Shown: in pieces, positions 18,613 to 26,530 of the stretch
Layout of the letters: the number at the start of each line of letters is the position of its first letter
Numbering within the stretch: the first letter of the stretch is position 1
Assembly: GCA_964396245.1 (NCBI GenBank)
Contig: CAYNEO010000036.1
Location: 1-38,063, forward strand
Length of the DNA stretch: 38,063 bases
Reading direction: 5' to 3'
Source of the DNA: CAYNEO01 sp964396245
Lineage (GTDB): Bacteria > Zixibacteria > MSB-5A5 > GN15 > FEB-12
The notes under the pieces: model-generated
What the model saw: only the letters and a program-made list of their open reading frames with translations
Databases searched by the model: none
What the model was told of the DNA's origin: nothing
Position numbers and translations under genes: made by a program

Positions 18613-18662
18613 CGGCCCCCACCTATCCGTGAGGACAACGCTCGTCAATCACCGTGGGGCCG
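18613..18662 (-). terminator. Candidate terminator of the hydrogenase operon
   Basis: On the minus strand CGGCCCCAC (18662-18654), overlapping the end of the maturation protease gene, can pair with GTGGGGGCCG (18622-18613). The loop is about 31 nt, and TTTGACTCTTT follows. The stem is GC-rich and has a one-base bulge. The long loop lowers confidence. Confidence 0.4.
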
Positions 18663-19131
18663 GTATGTCGGCCAGTATCTCTTTGACGATACGCTGAGAT
18701 GTATTAAGAGCCGCACGCGTTACTTCGGGCGAGAGCTCACCAGCCGCGGAGAAATCCTTCCCCTCGATTCCGTACACTACCAGTTTACGAGGAAGTCGAT
18801 TCAACTCCCGCGCAAGCTGAATGGTCGCACCGAGCCCAAAAGAGTGAGAAGAAAGGCCGGTGAAGATTTCTTCGGGAATCGTGTCGTTGAGGGCATCATA
18901 TCTGACAATACAGCCGGCTTCTCGCCCGGATGAAACAGCGTCGACAATATAAACTATTTCAGCTTCGTTCCAGAGTTCTATCAACGCCGCGCTGTCCGAC
19001 ACTTCCGAGAATACACTAACTCCCGGCAGATTGAGTTTCTTGATATGCCCGGCCGCCTCTACGCCTGCTCCATCGTCAGAGCGCATCCGGTTCCCCAATC
19101 CGATTACGGAGATAACCGCTTCGCCACTCAC
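18649..19131 (-). CDS. [NiFe]-hydrogenase maturation endopeptidase (M52 family)
   Basis: 160 residues, the normal size. It has VIGLGNRMRSDDGAG at the N-terminus, with the D19/D20 nickel-sensing position, then D64 in YIVDAV and H96 in SSHSFGL, the ligands by which this family inspects bound nickel. It ends with YGIEGKDFSAAGELSPEV. It should clip the C-terminal tail of the large subunit once the Ni-Fe site is assembled. It is the last gene of the operon, 12 bp after the large-subunit gene; GTG start with GAGG about 10 nt upstream. Confidence 0.92.
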   Translation of the reverse strand: MSGEAVISVIGLGNRMRSDDGAGVEAAGHIKKLNLPGVSVFSEVSDSAALIELWNEAEIVYIVDAVSSGREAGCIVRYDALNDTIPEEIFTGLSSHSFGLGATIQLARELNRLPRKLVVYGIEGKDFSAAGELSPEVTRAALNTSQRIVKEILADIPAPR

Positions 19132-19143
19132 GAGCTCAGAACC

Positions 19144-20433
19144 TCATTCGCGTTCGATCTTGAGCTTCAGGAAATGGCAGGAACAGGAGATACAGGGGTC
19201 ATAGTTGCGTACCGCCTGCTCGCAGTACCAGGTCAGCTTTTCGTCTGTTTCGTTTAGTTTTGTGGGGACGAAGGCCGCCAGGTCTTCCTCGATGGTCCCC
19301 TGATTCTGCGACGTCGGGGGGACAATCCAGGCATTCTTAATAATGCCGTCGTTGTCAATCTCGTAACGGTGGTAGAGTACGCCGCGCGGCGCCTCGCTGG
19401 CGCCGTGGCCGACGCCGGCGCGGGGTTCGACCTCCAGATACGGATGATCGGGCATCTCATAGCTCTCTATCAGTTTCAGAGCCTCCTCGCAGGCGTGCAG
19501 GGTTTCAACCGCCCGGACAATTATACTCTTGAACGGATTATTGCACGTCTCCGCCAAACCCGCATCCTTTGCCGCCTCCTGTGCCACGGGTGCGAGTCTG
19601 TCAAAGTTCAGGCTGTACCGTGCCAGCGGTCCAACGAAATACGAACCGCGTCCCTTGATCACAGAATGAAGCGAGGTCGAGTGTCTTACATGTTGTTCTT
19701 CAAAGTAATTACCGAATTCTTCAATCCCAATGTCAATTCCTCTATTGGAAACCAATCTACCGCTGATAATCGGGTACTCGTCACGATGCCGGAGTGAGAC
19801 AAATTCATAGTCTCGCTCGAAGTCCGGAAAGGGAAGTGTGGCGACCCACTTGACCGTGTCGAGTGCCGCGTCACGCGCCCATTTCAACGGCTCCACCATT
19901 GTGTTCAATTGCTTCTTGGTCGGTACCTTGTAGAATCCCCCGACACGGATATTAATTGGATGGATTTCGCGGCCACCGAGCAGGATCATCAGATCGTTTC
20001 CGATCTTCTTGAGCTTGAGGGCCTTTTTAACTATTTCGGGGTGGTCTTTGGCGATCTGAATAGCGTCCTGGTACCCCAGGAAATCCGGAGCGTGAAGCAT
20101 GTAAACGTGAAGGATGTGACTCTCGATCCACTCGCCGCAGTATATGAGCCGGCGGAGGTCGCGCAGAGGACCGTCGACAGTTACCCCACAAATCATCTCC
20201 ATCGCCTGTGCCGAGGACATCATATAGGCGATGGGGCAGATGCCGCAGATACGTGCGGTGATATCCGGCGCCTCGGTGAATTTCCGTCCGCGCAGGAAGC
20301 CCTCGAAAAAGCGCGGCGGCTCGAAAATCCGAAGCTGTACATCGGTCACCTCGTCGCCTTTCAGCTTGACATACAGGCCGCCTTCGCCTTCGACACGCGC
20401 AAGATAGTCAACCTTGATTGTTTTACCCTTCAT
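19144..20433 (-). CDS. hydA: [NiFe]-hydrogenase large (alpha) subunit, group 3b type
   Basis: 429 residues from the ATG at 20433, which overlaps the small-subunit gene by 11 bp; longer starts read into that gene without reason. The active-site motifs are both present: RICGIC (Cys63, Cys66) and C-terminal DPCISCSCH (Cys414, Cys417, His420). After His420 a nine-residue tail (FLKLKIERE) remains for the maturation protease encoded next. The order of partner genes (Fe-S, FAD/NAD(P), small, large) matches cytoplasmic NAD(P)-linked group 3b enzymes, called sulfhydrogenases in Pyrococcus. It oxidises or produces H2 coupled to NAD(P)(H); sulfur reduction is a family possibility. Confidence 0.95.
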   Translation of the reverse strand: MKGKTIKVDYLARVEGEGGLYVKLKGDEVTDVQLRIFEPPRFFEGFLRGRKFTEAPDITARICGICPIAYMMSSAQAMEMICGVTVDGPLRDLRRLIYCGEWIESHILHVYMLHAPDFLGYQDAIQIAKDHPEIVKKALKLKKIGNDLMILLGGREIHPINIRVGGFYKVPTKKQLNTMVEPLKWARDAALDTVKWVATLPFPDFERDYEFVSLRHRDEYPIISGRLVSNRGIDIGIEEFGNYFEEQHVRHSTSLHSVIKGRGSYFVGPLARYSLNFDRLAPVAQEAAKDAGLAETCNNPFKSIIVRAVETLHACEEALKLIESYEMPDHPYLEVEPRAGVGHGASEAPRGVLYHRYEIDNDGIIKNAWIVPPTSQNQGTIEEDLAAFVPTKLNETDEKLTWYCEQAVRNYDPCISCSCHFLKLKIERE

Positions 20434-21202
20434 ATGCCTCGCTCTCTTTCCTGAACGGTTCGGCAAATGCGTTAAAAGTCCGGTAGAATCGGCATACGTC
20501 ATCACGAGTCACGCCCAGCCCCTCGAACCATTGACCGAGTGAACCGGTATTCGGCGTCTCCTTCGGTCCAAAACATCCGTAACACCCGCGGTTATACGAC
20601 GGGCACAATGCTCCGCAGCCGGCATGCGTGACCGGTCCCAGACAGGGAATGCCCTGGGAGACCATCACACACACGTTTCCTGCCCGCTTGCACTCGAGAC
20701 AAACGCTGGTCGGGTGGATATTCGGCTTGCGGCCGTTGAGAAGCGCACTCACCAGTTCGAGCAGTTGATACTTGTTGATGGGACAACCCCGGAGTTCGAA
20801 ATCGACAAAGACATGATCCGCGATGGGCGTCGATTTGCCGAGAGTCGAGATGTATTCCGGTGATGCATACACGATGGAAATGAAGTCGTTCACGTCTTTG
20901 AAATTTCTGAGCGCCTGAATCCCGCCGGCGGTGGCGCACGCGCCTATGGTGACAAGATACCTGGAAGACCGACGAACCTTATGAATGCGCTCGGCATCGT
21001 GCGGTGTCGTAATCGAGCCCTCCACCAGCGACAGGTCATACGGTCCCCGGACGACAGCCCTGGAAGCTTCCGGGAAATTAGCAATCTCGACCGCTCCGGC
21101 CACGTCCAGCAGTTCGTCCTCGCAATCAAGAAGTGACAGCTGACAGCCGTCGCACGAAGCAAACTTCCAGACGGCAAGGCGTGGTCTTTTCTTTGATGCC
21201 AT
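20423..21202 (-). CDS. hydD: [NiFe]-hydrogenase small (delta) subunit
   Basis: 259 residues without a Tat signal, so the enzyme stays in the cytoplasm. It has ASCDGCQLSLL (Cys17, Cys20), VEGSI, IGACATAGG (Cys89) and LRGCPIN, giving the proximal [4Fe-4S] ligands. The C-terminal Cys cluster, CLGPVTHAGCGALCPSYNRG then CYGCFG, binds the further clusters. The start is 1 bp after the FAD-subunit stop, and the end overlaps the large-subunit start, as expected for tight operon translation. Confidence 0.95.
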   Translation of the reverse strand: MASKKRPRLAVWKFASCDGCQLSLLDCEDELLDVAGAVEIANFPEASRAVVRGPYDLSLVEGSITTPHDAERIHKVRRSSRYLVTIGACATAGGIQALRNFKDVNDFISIVYASPEYISTLGKSTPIADHVFVDFELRGCPINKYQLLELVSALLNGRKPNIHPTSVCLECKRAGNVCVMVSQGIPCLGPVTHAGCGALCPSYNRGCYGCFGPKETPNTGSLGQWFEGLGVTRDDVCRFYRTFNAFAEPFRKESEAYEG

Positions 21203-21203
21203 A

Positions 21204-22079
21204 TCACATCTCCCGTTTCGTGAATACGTGCTTCATTCGGTCATAGTTATAAACCGGGCCGTCTTTACAGACAAAACTTCCGCCCAACTGACAGTGCCCG
21301 CACAGGCCGATGCCACATTTCATATTACGTTCCATCGAAATGTGGACGTGGTTGTCGGCTACGCCCCGTCGCTGCAACTCGAGGATCGTAAACCGCATCA
21401 TGATTTCGGGGCCGCAAACGAAGGCGGTGCAACTCATTGGGTCAAACGGCAAACGGCCGATGAACTTGGTGACCACGCCGACATTGCCCCGCCATGCACC
21501 CGATGCCCGGTCGACAGTGAGATGAACTTCAAGATCAAAACGGGAGCGCCATTTCTCGAGCTGTTTCTTGTAGAGGATGTCCTGCGGCGAACGCGCGCCA
21601 TAGAGAATGACGACCTGACCGAATTTCTCGCGGTTGCGAAGCACGTGGTACACCAGCGGTCTCAGGGGCGCCAGGCCAATGCCGCCGGTGATAACCACGA
21701 TATCGTTTCCGGCGGCCTCGTCAATCGGCCAGCTGGTCCCGTACGGACCGCGGACCCCAAGGTAATCCCCGACCGTCAATCGGCGCATGGCGCGTGTCAC
21801 CGTGCCCACTTCGCGGGTCGTATGAACCAGTATACCAGTCTCGCCGGGGTCGCCCGAGATGGAGATGGGGACTTCGCCCACGCCGTATACATAAAGCATA
21901 TTGAACTGACCCGGCTTGTAGCCGAGAGGCGGACTCCCTTTCTGGGGCGCCAGTTCGAGCGAAAACGTATCGTGCAGTTCCTTGATTACCCGCCGGATAA
22001 CGAACGGCCTGGTCAGCATCGGCTGTTCGATAGCGGGCATATCATGCAACGAATCAGCCTTCCGGGTTGCCATAGACAT
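21204..22079 (-). CDS. hydG: FAD/NAD(P)-binding diaphorase subunit of the group 3b hydrogenase
   Basis: 291 residues of the ferredoxin-NADP reductase / dihydroorotate dehydrogenase electron-transfer type. It has an FAD-binding barrel with GQFNMLYVYGVGEVPISIS, a nucleotide-binding GGIGLAPLRPLVYHVL, CGPEIMM, and a C-terminal [2Fe-2S] loop CGIGLCGHCQLGGSFVCKDGP. It passes electrons between NAD(P)H and the Fe-S chain of the hydrogenase. The assumed start at 22079 overlaps the end of the cyclic-nucleotide-binding gene by 26 bp. Downstream in-frame ATGs (for example before PAIEQPMLTRP) are possible. Confidence 0.93.
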   Translation of the reverse strand: MSMATRKADSLHDMPAIEQPMLTRPFVIRRVIKELHDTFSLELAPQKGSPPLGYKPGQFNMLYVYGVGEVPISISGDPGETGILVHTTREVGTVTRAMRRLTVGDYLGVRGPYGTSWPIDEAAGNDIVVITGGIGLAPLRPLVYHVLRNREKFGQVVILYGARSPQDILYKKQLEKWRSRFDLEVHLTVDRASGAWRGNVGVVTKFIGRLPFDPMSCTAFVCGPEIMMRFTILELQRRGVADNHVHISMERNMKCGIGLCGHCQLGGSFVCKDGPVYNYDRMKHVFTKREM

Positions 22080-22518
22080 CCATCAGCTGTAGTCGAGTCT
22101 GTTCGAGTCTCTCAGCAATGATCAGCGTGAACCTTTTCATGATTTCATAGCCGAGGTCGTGGTCTTCTTCGCATTTACCTCTCAGGCACTTGCCGTCCAG
22201 GGTGATTGCGCGGGTAAGTTCCACCGCCCTCGCATCAAAGTGCCACCGGTAAGGTGGTACGAGCCACGACCACCCGAGCACCTCGCCGCTTTCCCGGGTC
22301 TGGATGACGATAGCGCTTTTCTGAGGAACGTGTGTTTCAACCTGCACCTTGCCGTGACGGATAATATAGAAGGCGTTCGCCGGCTCGCCCTCACGGAAGA
22401 TGAATTCTCCCTTCTGAAAGACGACATTCGAGGCGCAACCCACGAGCAGAGCGACATGTGCCGAATCCAGACCGGATAGGAACGGGTGCTCGCTCAAAAT
22501 TCTCTCGAGATTTTCCAT
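22054..22518 (-). CDS. Stand-alone cyclic-nucleotide-binding (CNB) domain protein in the hydrogenase operon
   Basis: 154 residues from the second ATG (22518), which has AAGGA 8 nt upstream; the ATG at 22524 is too close. It is a CRP-type beta-roll: FLSGLDSAHVALL, GEFIFREGEPANAFYIIRHGKVQVE, then GEVLGWSWLVPPYRWHFDARA at the phosphate-binding cassette position, and a C-terminal helix ending LQLMDVYG. There is no helix-turn-helix domain, so it is not a DNA-binding CRP/FNR regulator. It lies between the Fe-S and FAD subunits. It may be an accessory or allosteric subunit sensing a nucleotide, but the ligand is unknown. Confidence 0.85.
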   Translation of the reverse strand: MENLERILSEHPFLSGLDSAHVALLVGCASNVVFQKGEFIFREGEPANAFYIIRHGKVQVETHVPQKSAIVIQTRESGEVLGWSWLVPPYRWHFDARAVELTRAITLDGKCLRGKCEEDHDLGYEIMKRFTLIIAERLEQTRLQLMDVYGNPEG

Positions 22519-22533
22519 AGCCATATTCCTTCA

Positions 22534-23655
22534 CTAAGAGACAACTGCCGTAAGTTTGTCGGTTTCTCGGAACGTGCGGGCTTCCTCGGTGATGTCAATT
22601 CCCACCGGACACCATGTGATGCACCTGCCGCAGCCAACACATCCGAAAGTCCCGAACTGTTCAACCCAATGACTCAACTTATGCATCATCCACTGGCGAT
22701 ATCGCGATGTTTCAGTGGCCCGGATGCTGCCGCCATGGATGTAAGAAAAGCCGACAGTGAAACAGGAGTCCCACCGACGTAGCCGATCGGCCGTATCGCC
22801 GTTCAGGCTGGTCGTGTCCTCGACATTGGCGCAGAAGCACGTGGGGCAGACCATGGTGCAATTGCCGCAGGTGAGACAGCGCTCAGCGATGGTATCCCAG
22901 TGCGGGTCATCAAAACGGCGGTTGAGCAGGGCCGGGAGGTCGGTCGTATCAAGAGATCGACCCATGTGTTCCGCAGCCTCTTCAACCGCCCGATCAGCGG
23001 CCTGCAGCTCGGTCTCATCGGTTTCATGACCGGGAACCTGCTCCAGTATCTCATGCCCGAATGGAGTGCCGGCTTCAGCGACAAGGTAGTGCCGGTCGCC
23101 GGTTTTGATCTCCGTGAGGGCAATGTCGAAGCCAATCTTGGCCTTCGGGCCGGTGCCCATTGAGGCACAGAAACAGGTTCCGCCCGGACGCGTGCAATTG
23201 ACCGCGACGATTACCGCATTCTGTCGACGCAGCCTGTAAACAGGATCGGCATAAGGGCCTTCAATCAGAATCCTGTCCTGCTCGGCAATTGCATGCAACT
23301 CGCAGGAACGGACGCCAAACAGCGCCAGCTTTGGCGGCTCCTCCTCGTGTGGAACGACATCGTACTTCTGGCCACGACGTTTTGCGCTCCAGAGCCGTCG
23401 AGTGGGTGGGTAGAAGAACTTTTTCGGTGACTGTGGTCCGACAACGTAATCAAAGAGTTTTCCGCTTTCTTCGTTTTCGAGACGATACATGCCGCCGTCC
23501 TGTGAGTCTGTCCATCCGACAGGAAGTTCGTCAACGGAGGTCACGTCATCGAAAACGATTGCGTGATCGCGGATCACGGGGCCGATAACCTCGTACCCCC
23601 GGTCAATGATTACATTGAGAAGACTCTGGAAATCCCGCCGCTCTATAGTGTGCAT
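22534..23655 (-). CDS. hydB: 4Fe-4S dicluster (beta) subunit of the group 3b hydrogenase
   Basis: 373 residues, the first gene of the operon. The N-terminal two-thirds has Cys pairs typical of the sulfhydrogenase beta subunit (ALFGVRSCELHAI, NCTRPGGTCFCASMGTGP). The C-terminus carries two clusters, CLTCGNCTMVCPTC and CVGCGRCITWCPVGID. It relays electrons between the small subunit and the FAD subunit; in Pyrococcus the equivalent was linked to sulfur reductase activity. ATG 23655 lies 30 bp downstream of a perfect CRP-type operator. Confidence 0.92.
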   Translation of the reverse strand: MHTIERRDFQSLLNVIIDRGYEVIGPVIRDHAIVFDDVTSVDELPVGWTDSQDGGMYRLENEESGKLFDYVVGPQSPKKFFYPPTRRLWSAKRRGQKYDVVPHEEEPPKLALFGVRSCELHAIAEQDRILIEGPYADPVYRLRRQNAVIVAVNCTRPGGTCFCASMGTGPKAKIGFDIALTEIKTGDRHYLVAEAGTPFGHEILEQVPGHETDETELQAADRAVEEAAEHMGRSLDTTDLPALLNRRFDDPHWDTIAERCLTCGNCTMVCPTCFCANVEDTTSLNGDTADRLRRWDSCFTVGFSYIHGGSIRATETSRYRQWMMHKLSHWVEQFGTFGCVGCGRCITWCPVGIDITEEARTFRETDKLTAVVS

Positions 23656-23684
23656 ACGACAACCCCATGAGTCTGTTCAGGGCT

Positions 23685-23704
23685 CTTGTGACTTTTTTCA
23701 CAAG
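23685..23704. promoter_or_regulatory. CRP-type operator in the hydrogenase promoter region
   Basis: CTTGTGA - 6 bp - TCACAAG is a perfect 7-bp dyad containing the exact CRP half-sites TGTGA and TCACA with the canonical 6-bp spacer. It lies 39 bp (centre) before the hydB start and immediately downstream of the candidate -10. That position would suit repression, or activation of the divergent side. Which CRP-family protein binds it is not visible here. Confidence 0.65.
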
Positions 23705-23705
23705 C

Positions 23706-23734
23706 AAGCTACATACACTTTATTTGCCTGTCAA
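23706..23734 (-). promoter_or_regulatory. Candidate promoter of the hydrogenase operon
   Basis: On the minus strand, a perfect -35 TTGACA (23734-23729) is followed after 17 bp by TAGCTT (23711-23706), a weak -10. A poor -10 beside a strong operator would fit a regulated promoter. Confidence 0.45.
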
Positions 23735-23826
23735 GGAAAATCGGTGCGAGCGCTTCTGAAATTTCACGGCCTCGTTTTTCAACCAGGACGCACTCGGGAT
23801 TTCATTCGGGAATGGCAAAAAAAGTG

Positions 23827-23832
23827 TATAAT
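23827..23832 (+). promoter_or_regulatory. Candidate -10 box for the tandem DsrC-like gene
   Basis: A perfect TATAAT lies 80 bp before the ATG at 23913. No good -35 sits 16-18 bp upstream, so the promoter may need an activator. Confidence 0.35.
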
Positions 23833-23912
23833 ATCCATTATTGCATTATATTATATCTTTACGGGTCGAAAGCGGAGTTTTCACGGCAGAACCCAAAAGA
23901 ACAGGTGCAATT

Positions 23913-24569
23913 ATGAGCGCTGTTGTTTTCGACGACAAGACCTACCACGTCGATTCCGACGGTTTCCTGATCAATTCGAATGAGTGGGATGAAGATTTTG
24001 CACTCGGCATGGCCTCGTCTGTAGGCCTGACCGCCGGGCTTACCCGGCAACACTGGAGAGTCATACATTTCATACGGCGTACATTCGCCGAACTGGGCAA
24101 ATGCCCTCTCGTGTATCAGACGTGCAAGATGAACAGTCTTCGCCTGAAAGAGTTGAAAGAACTATTTCCAGCCGGATACCTTCGCGGAGCCTGCAAGCTG
24201 GCCGGAATTTCTTATAAAGAGGGATACCTCGGCTATGCTCTCTCGCCGGTCGGTGACGGCCTGTCGTCGGCTGCCCATGAAGAGAAAATCTACCAGGTCG
24301 ATGTTCGCGGCTTCCTGGTTGATCCGGTCGACTGGGATGAAGCCTACGCTATCCACAAGGCGTTCGAAATGAAAATGCCCGGCAATCTGAGCAATAGACA
24401 CTGGGAGATAATACACTTCCTGCGCAGGAGGTACCGTGAAACCCGAGAGGTGCCCACGATTTACGAAACATGCGAGGCCAACCACATCGGTCTCGACGCG
24501 CTCGAAGAGCTATTCCCTGACGGGTATCACCGCGGGGCAGTCAAGATTGCCGGTCTTCGGGTTAGATAA
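23913..24569 (+). CDS. Tandem DsrC/TusE-like protein
   Basis: 218 residues from ATG 23913 (AGG 7-8 nt upstream; TTG 23841 is unlikely). The protein is two DsrC/TusE domains in a row. Domain 1 (about 8-105) has DSDGFLINSNEWDEDFA, GLTRQHWRVIHFIRRTF and LFPAGYLRGACKLAGI. Domain 2 (about 125-218) has DVRGFLVDPVDWDEAYA, LSNRHWEIIHFLRRRY and LFPDGYHRGAVKIAGL. DsrC proteins carry sulfur on a C-terminal arm with CysB (in GACK) and a penultimate CysA. Here only Cys94 of domain 1 (CysB position) remains; domain 2 has Val at that place, and neither has CysA. So it is probably not a classical sulfur carrier. It is divergent from the sulfhydrogenase-type operon, hinting at a regulatory or sulfur-related role. 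Confidence 0.82.
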   Translation: MSAVVFDDKTYHVDSDGFLINSNEWDEDFALGMASSVGLTAGLTRQHWRVIHFIRRTFAELGKCPLVYQTCKMNSLRLKELKELFPAGYLRGACKLAGISYKEGYLGYALSPVGDGLSSAAHEEKIYQVDVRGFLVDPVDWDEAYAIHKAFEMKMPGNLSNRHWEIIHFLRRRYRETREVPTIYETCEANHIGLDALEELFPDGYHRGAVKIAGLRVR

Positions 24570-24873
24570 GGCTTTCTTGTTTGGCTGAGCCGTTATTGCT
24601 TGCCGCACCGGACTGGCCCTGATGGAATGCACAGACCACCGGAGCCGGGGTTCGCGTGTCGGCTCGCCCCTTATTAGTCTATAATCTATCAATTACTCCA
24701 AAATTCACGGCCGCCCCGATGTATTTCTGGGCGGCTTTCTTACTCTACCAAGTGAATGTCAGAATTGAAGGCCGGTTCGGTCAGGCCGGCGGCGGGAAGC
24801 CGATAAAGAGAATTCATGTCGCGGATATACGAATATTAAACATACGTAAAGTGCTTTGAGCAAGGAGGGTTTG
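24570..24873. other. Non-coding stretch between the DsrC-like gene and the secreted T9SS protein
   Basis: 304 bp without a credible gene. It holds one clear terminator (24710-24741) and the ribosome-binding site AAGGAGG at 24862-24868. I see no firm promoter; AT-rich GATATACGAATATTAAAC near 24825-24842 is the best place for a -10. Confidence 0.5.
24710..24741 (+). terminator. Rho-independent terminator after the DsrC-like gene
   Basis: GCCGCCC (24710-24716) and GGGCGGC (24729-24735) form a perfect 7-bp GC stem with a 12-nt loop, followed by TTTCTT. It lies 140 bp after the stop codon. Confidence 0.75.
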
Positions 24874-26463
24874 ATGAAGAAAGTGTTGTTTGCAGCCCTT
24901 TTCAGTCTGCTTGTGCTCGGGGGGTTGCAGGTGGCATTCGCCGAGGACTGCGTTCAGGTCGACATCGAATTGCCGGAGAATCTCGTTTCCGAGGCGGCGA
25001 CGTTTGCCGACGGCTCGATATCCCTGACAAACTGCGGGGACGTGGCTGCCACGATAACGGTCGATTTCGACGTCACGATGATCTTCGACTTCAATTTTGC
25101 TGACGAGTCCTATTATGACACGGTCAATTTCGACGTAGATATCGACGTTCCCGTGGACGCGGGCGAGACCATCTCGCGCGAGTTTAGTTTCCCCATTACG
25201 GCGTTTTCCGGAACCGCCAAAATCGAAGTATGTGTCACGGCCACGTCAGGCACGGCCGAGGCCGTTGACTGTGCGACCATGACGGTCGAGGGCACCATGC
25301 CGGGCAACCGCGAACGCGAATGGGAGCACAGCGGATCTCCGAGGTTCAACTTCGTGTTCACCGGTCAGGGGTGTGTCGAGGCCGACCTGGAACTGCCCGA
25401 TACAATCTATGCCGGCAACCAGAACCAGGGCTCGGTCTGGAACACGGGCTACTTTGAATTGACCAACTGCAGCGATGAACCGGCCCAGATCATGCTCGGT
25501 GTGGAAGCGAGTATCAGCGTCGGCGACTTTGTCGACACGAGTATCATATTCCCGGACCATCCGGTGGTTCTCGGAGCCGGCGAGACCGTCTCAAGGGAGT
25601 TCAGGTTCCACACTCCGCCCTTCGATGGCGTGTATACGATCTGCGTAACGGCTACCAGCGGCGAGGCTGTGGCTGCGGCATGCCAGACGATGGTTGTCGT
25701 CGGGGCTCAATTCCCGGGCGTCCTGTGGTCAACCTGCGGCTCGCTGGTCCAGGGTACGGACTGCATTCTCTATTCCCCTCACTGTGATCCCAGTAAGCTC
25801 TTTGTGCTGGACAACTATGGTGACTTCCAGGCAGGCGACGCCGTTTGTGTGGAAGGAACGCTTGATGTCAAGTGTGAAACAGAGTGTTCGGACGCGGTAG
25901 GCTGTGTGCTCGATAACACGATCACGGCCTATGAGCCGCCAAGCGGCGCGCCGTTCGCGGGCTGCGGCGTCCTGACCGAGAGTGGAACCTGCGTCCTGTT
26001 TGCGGTTCTGGGTCAGTCGGGTTTCAAGTTTCTCCTGGATAACTACGGTGATTTCCAGGTGGGTGATACGGTGTACGTTGAAGGAACCATGTTCGGTGAC
26101 TGCGACCTTACCGAGTGCCCTGATGCCAAGGGCTGCATTGTTGAGAATACGATTGACGTCTGCGGTCAGACGCCTGCCAGTGCCGTCGACGCAATCGAGG
26201 CGCAGAACTTCCCGAATCCGTTCAATCCGACAACCAACATTTCGTTCACCCTGCCGGTAGCGGATCAGGTCACGGTCACGGTCTACAATCTGCTCGGGCG
26301 TCAGGTGAAAGTCCTCCTTGACGGCTACCTCGGAGCCGGCGAGCATTCGGTTCAGTGGGACGGCACTGATTCTGACGGTGGTACGGTCTCCAGCGGAATG
26401 TATTTCTACCGTATCGCGGCCGGACAGCACAGTGTGACCAGGAAGATGGTACTGACAAAATAA
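24874..26463 (+). CDS. Secreted duplicated-domain protein with T9SS C-terminal sorting domain
   Basis: 529 residues from ATG 24874 (AAGGAGG five bases upstream). Signal peptide at 1-23 (ending VAFA). Two copies of a beta domain of about 130 residues follow, each with a VxxDxELP start, an LTNC Cys motif and an AGETxSREF block. Two copies of a smaller Cys-containing domain come next (CGSLVQGTDCILY and CGVLTESGTCVLF, each followed by LDNYGDFQxGD and VEGT). A type IX sorting domain with NFPNPFNPTTNISF and VYNLLGRQVKVLLDG closes the protein. It is exported and probably surface-anchored. I recognise no enzyme. Terminator directly after the stop. Confidence 0.85.
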   Translation: MKKVLFAALFSLLVLGGLQVAFAEDCVQVDIELPENLVSEAATFADGSISLTNCGDVAATITVDFDVTMIFDFNFADESYYDTVNFDVDIDVPVDAGETISREFSFPITAFSGTAKIEVCVTATSGTAEAVDCATMTVEGTMPGNREREWEHSGSPRFNFVFTGQGCVEADLELPDTIYAGNQNQGSVWNTGYFELTNCSDEPAQIMLGVEASISVGDFVDTSIIFPDHPVVLGAGETVSREFRFHTPPFDGVYTICVTATSGEAVAAACQTMVVVGAQFPGVLWSTCGSLVQGTDCILYSPHCDPSKLFVLDNYGDFQAGDAVCVEGTLDVKCETECSDAVGCVLDNTITAYEPPSGAPFAGCGVLTESGTCVLFAVLGQSGFKFLLDNYGDFQVGDTVYVEGTMFGDCDLTECPDAKGCIVENTIDVCGQTPASAVDAIEAQNFPNPFNPTTNISFTLPVADQVTVTVYNLLGRQVKVLLDGYLGAGEHSVQWDGTDSDGGTVSSGMYFYRIAAGQHSVTRKMVLTK

Positions 26464-26464
26464 A

Positions 26465-26489
26465 GGCCGTTAACTGCACGGTCTTTTTT
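26465..26489 (+). terminator. Rho-independent terminator after the T9SS protein
   Basis: GGCCGT (26465-26470) pairs with ACGGTC (26478-26483), one G-T pair, with a 7-nt loop, and is followed by six T. It starts one base after the stop codon. Confidence 0.8.
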
Positions 26490-26530
26490 CGGGACGGCTG
26501 CGGGTCACGACGCGGCCAGGAACTAGAACG

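Noticed and set aside
18289..18933. 214-codon plus-strand frame crossing the aquaporin and maturation protease genes
   Set aside because: It spans two real antisense genes and their intergenic region, with no coherent protein.
21228..22121. 297-codon plus-strand frame opposite the hydrogenase FAD subunit
   Set aside because: Antisense to a well-supported gene with intact cofactor motifs; no recognisable protein features.
23685..23704. Reading the CTTGTGA/TCACAAG dyad as a terminator
   Set aside because: The arms are only 7 bp and AT-containing, no T-run follows on either strand, and it sits between a -35 box and a start codon.
23841..23912. TTG-initiated N-terminal extension of the tandem DsrC-like protein
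   Set aside because: The added residues do not match the family, and the ATG at 23913 starts just before the first DsrC domain.
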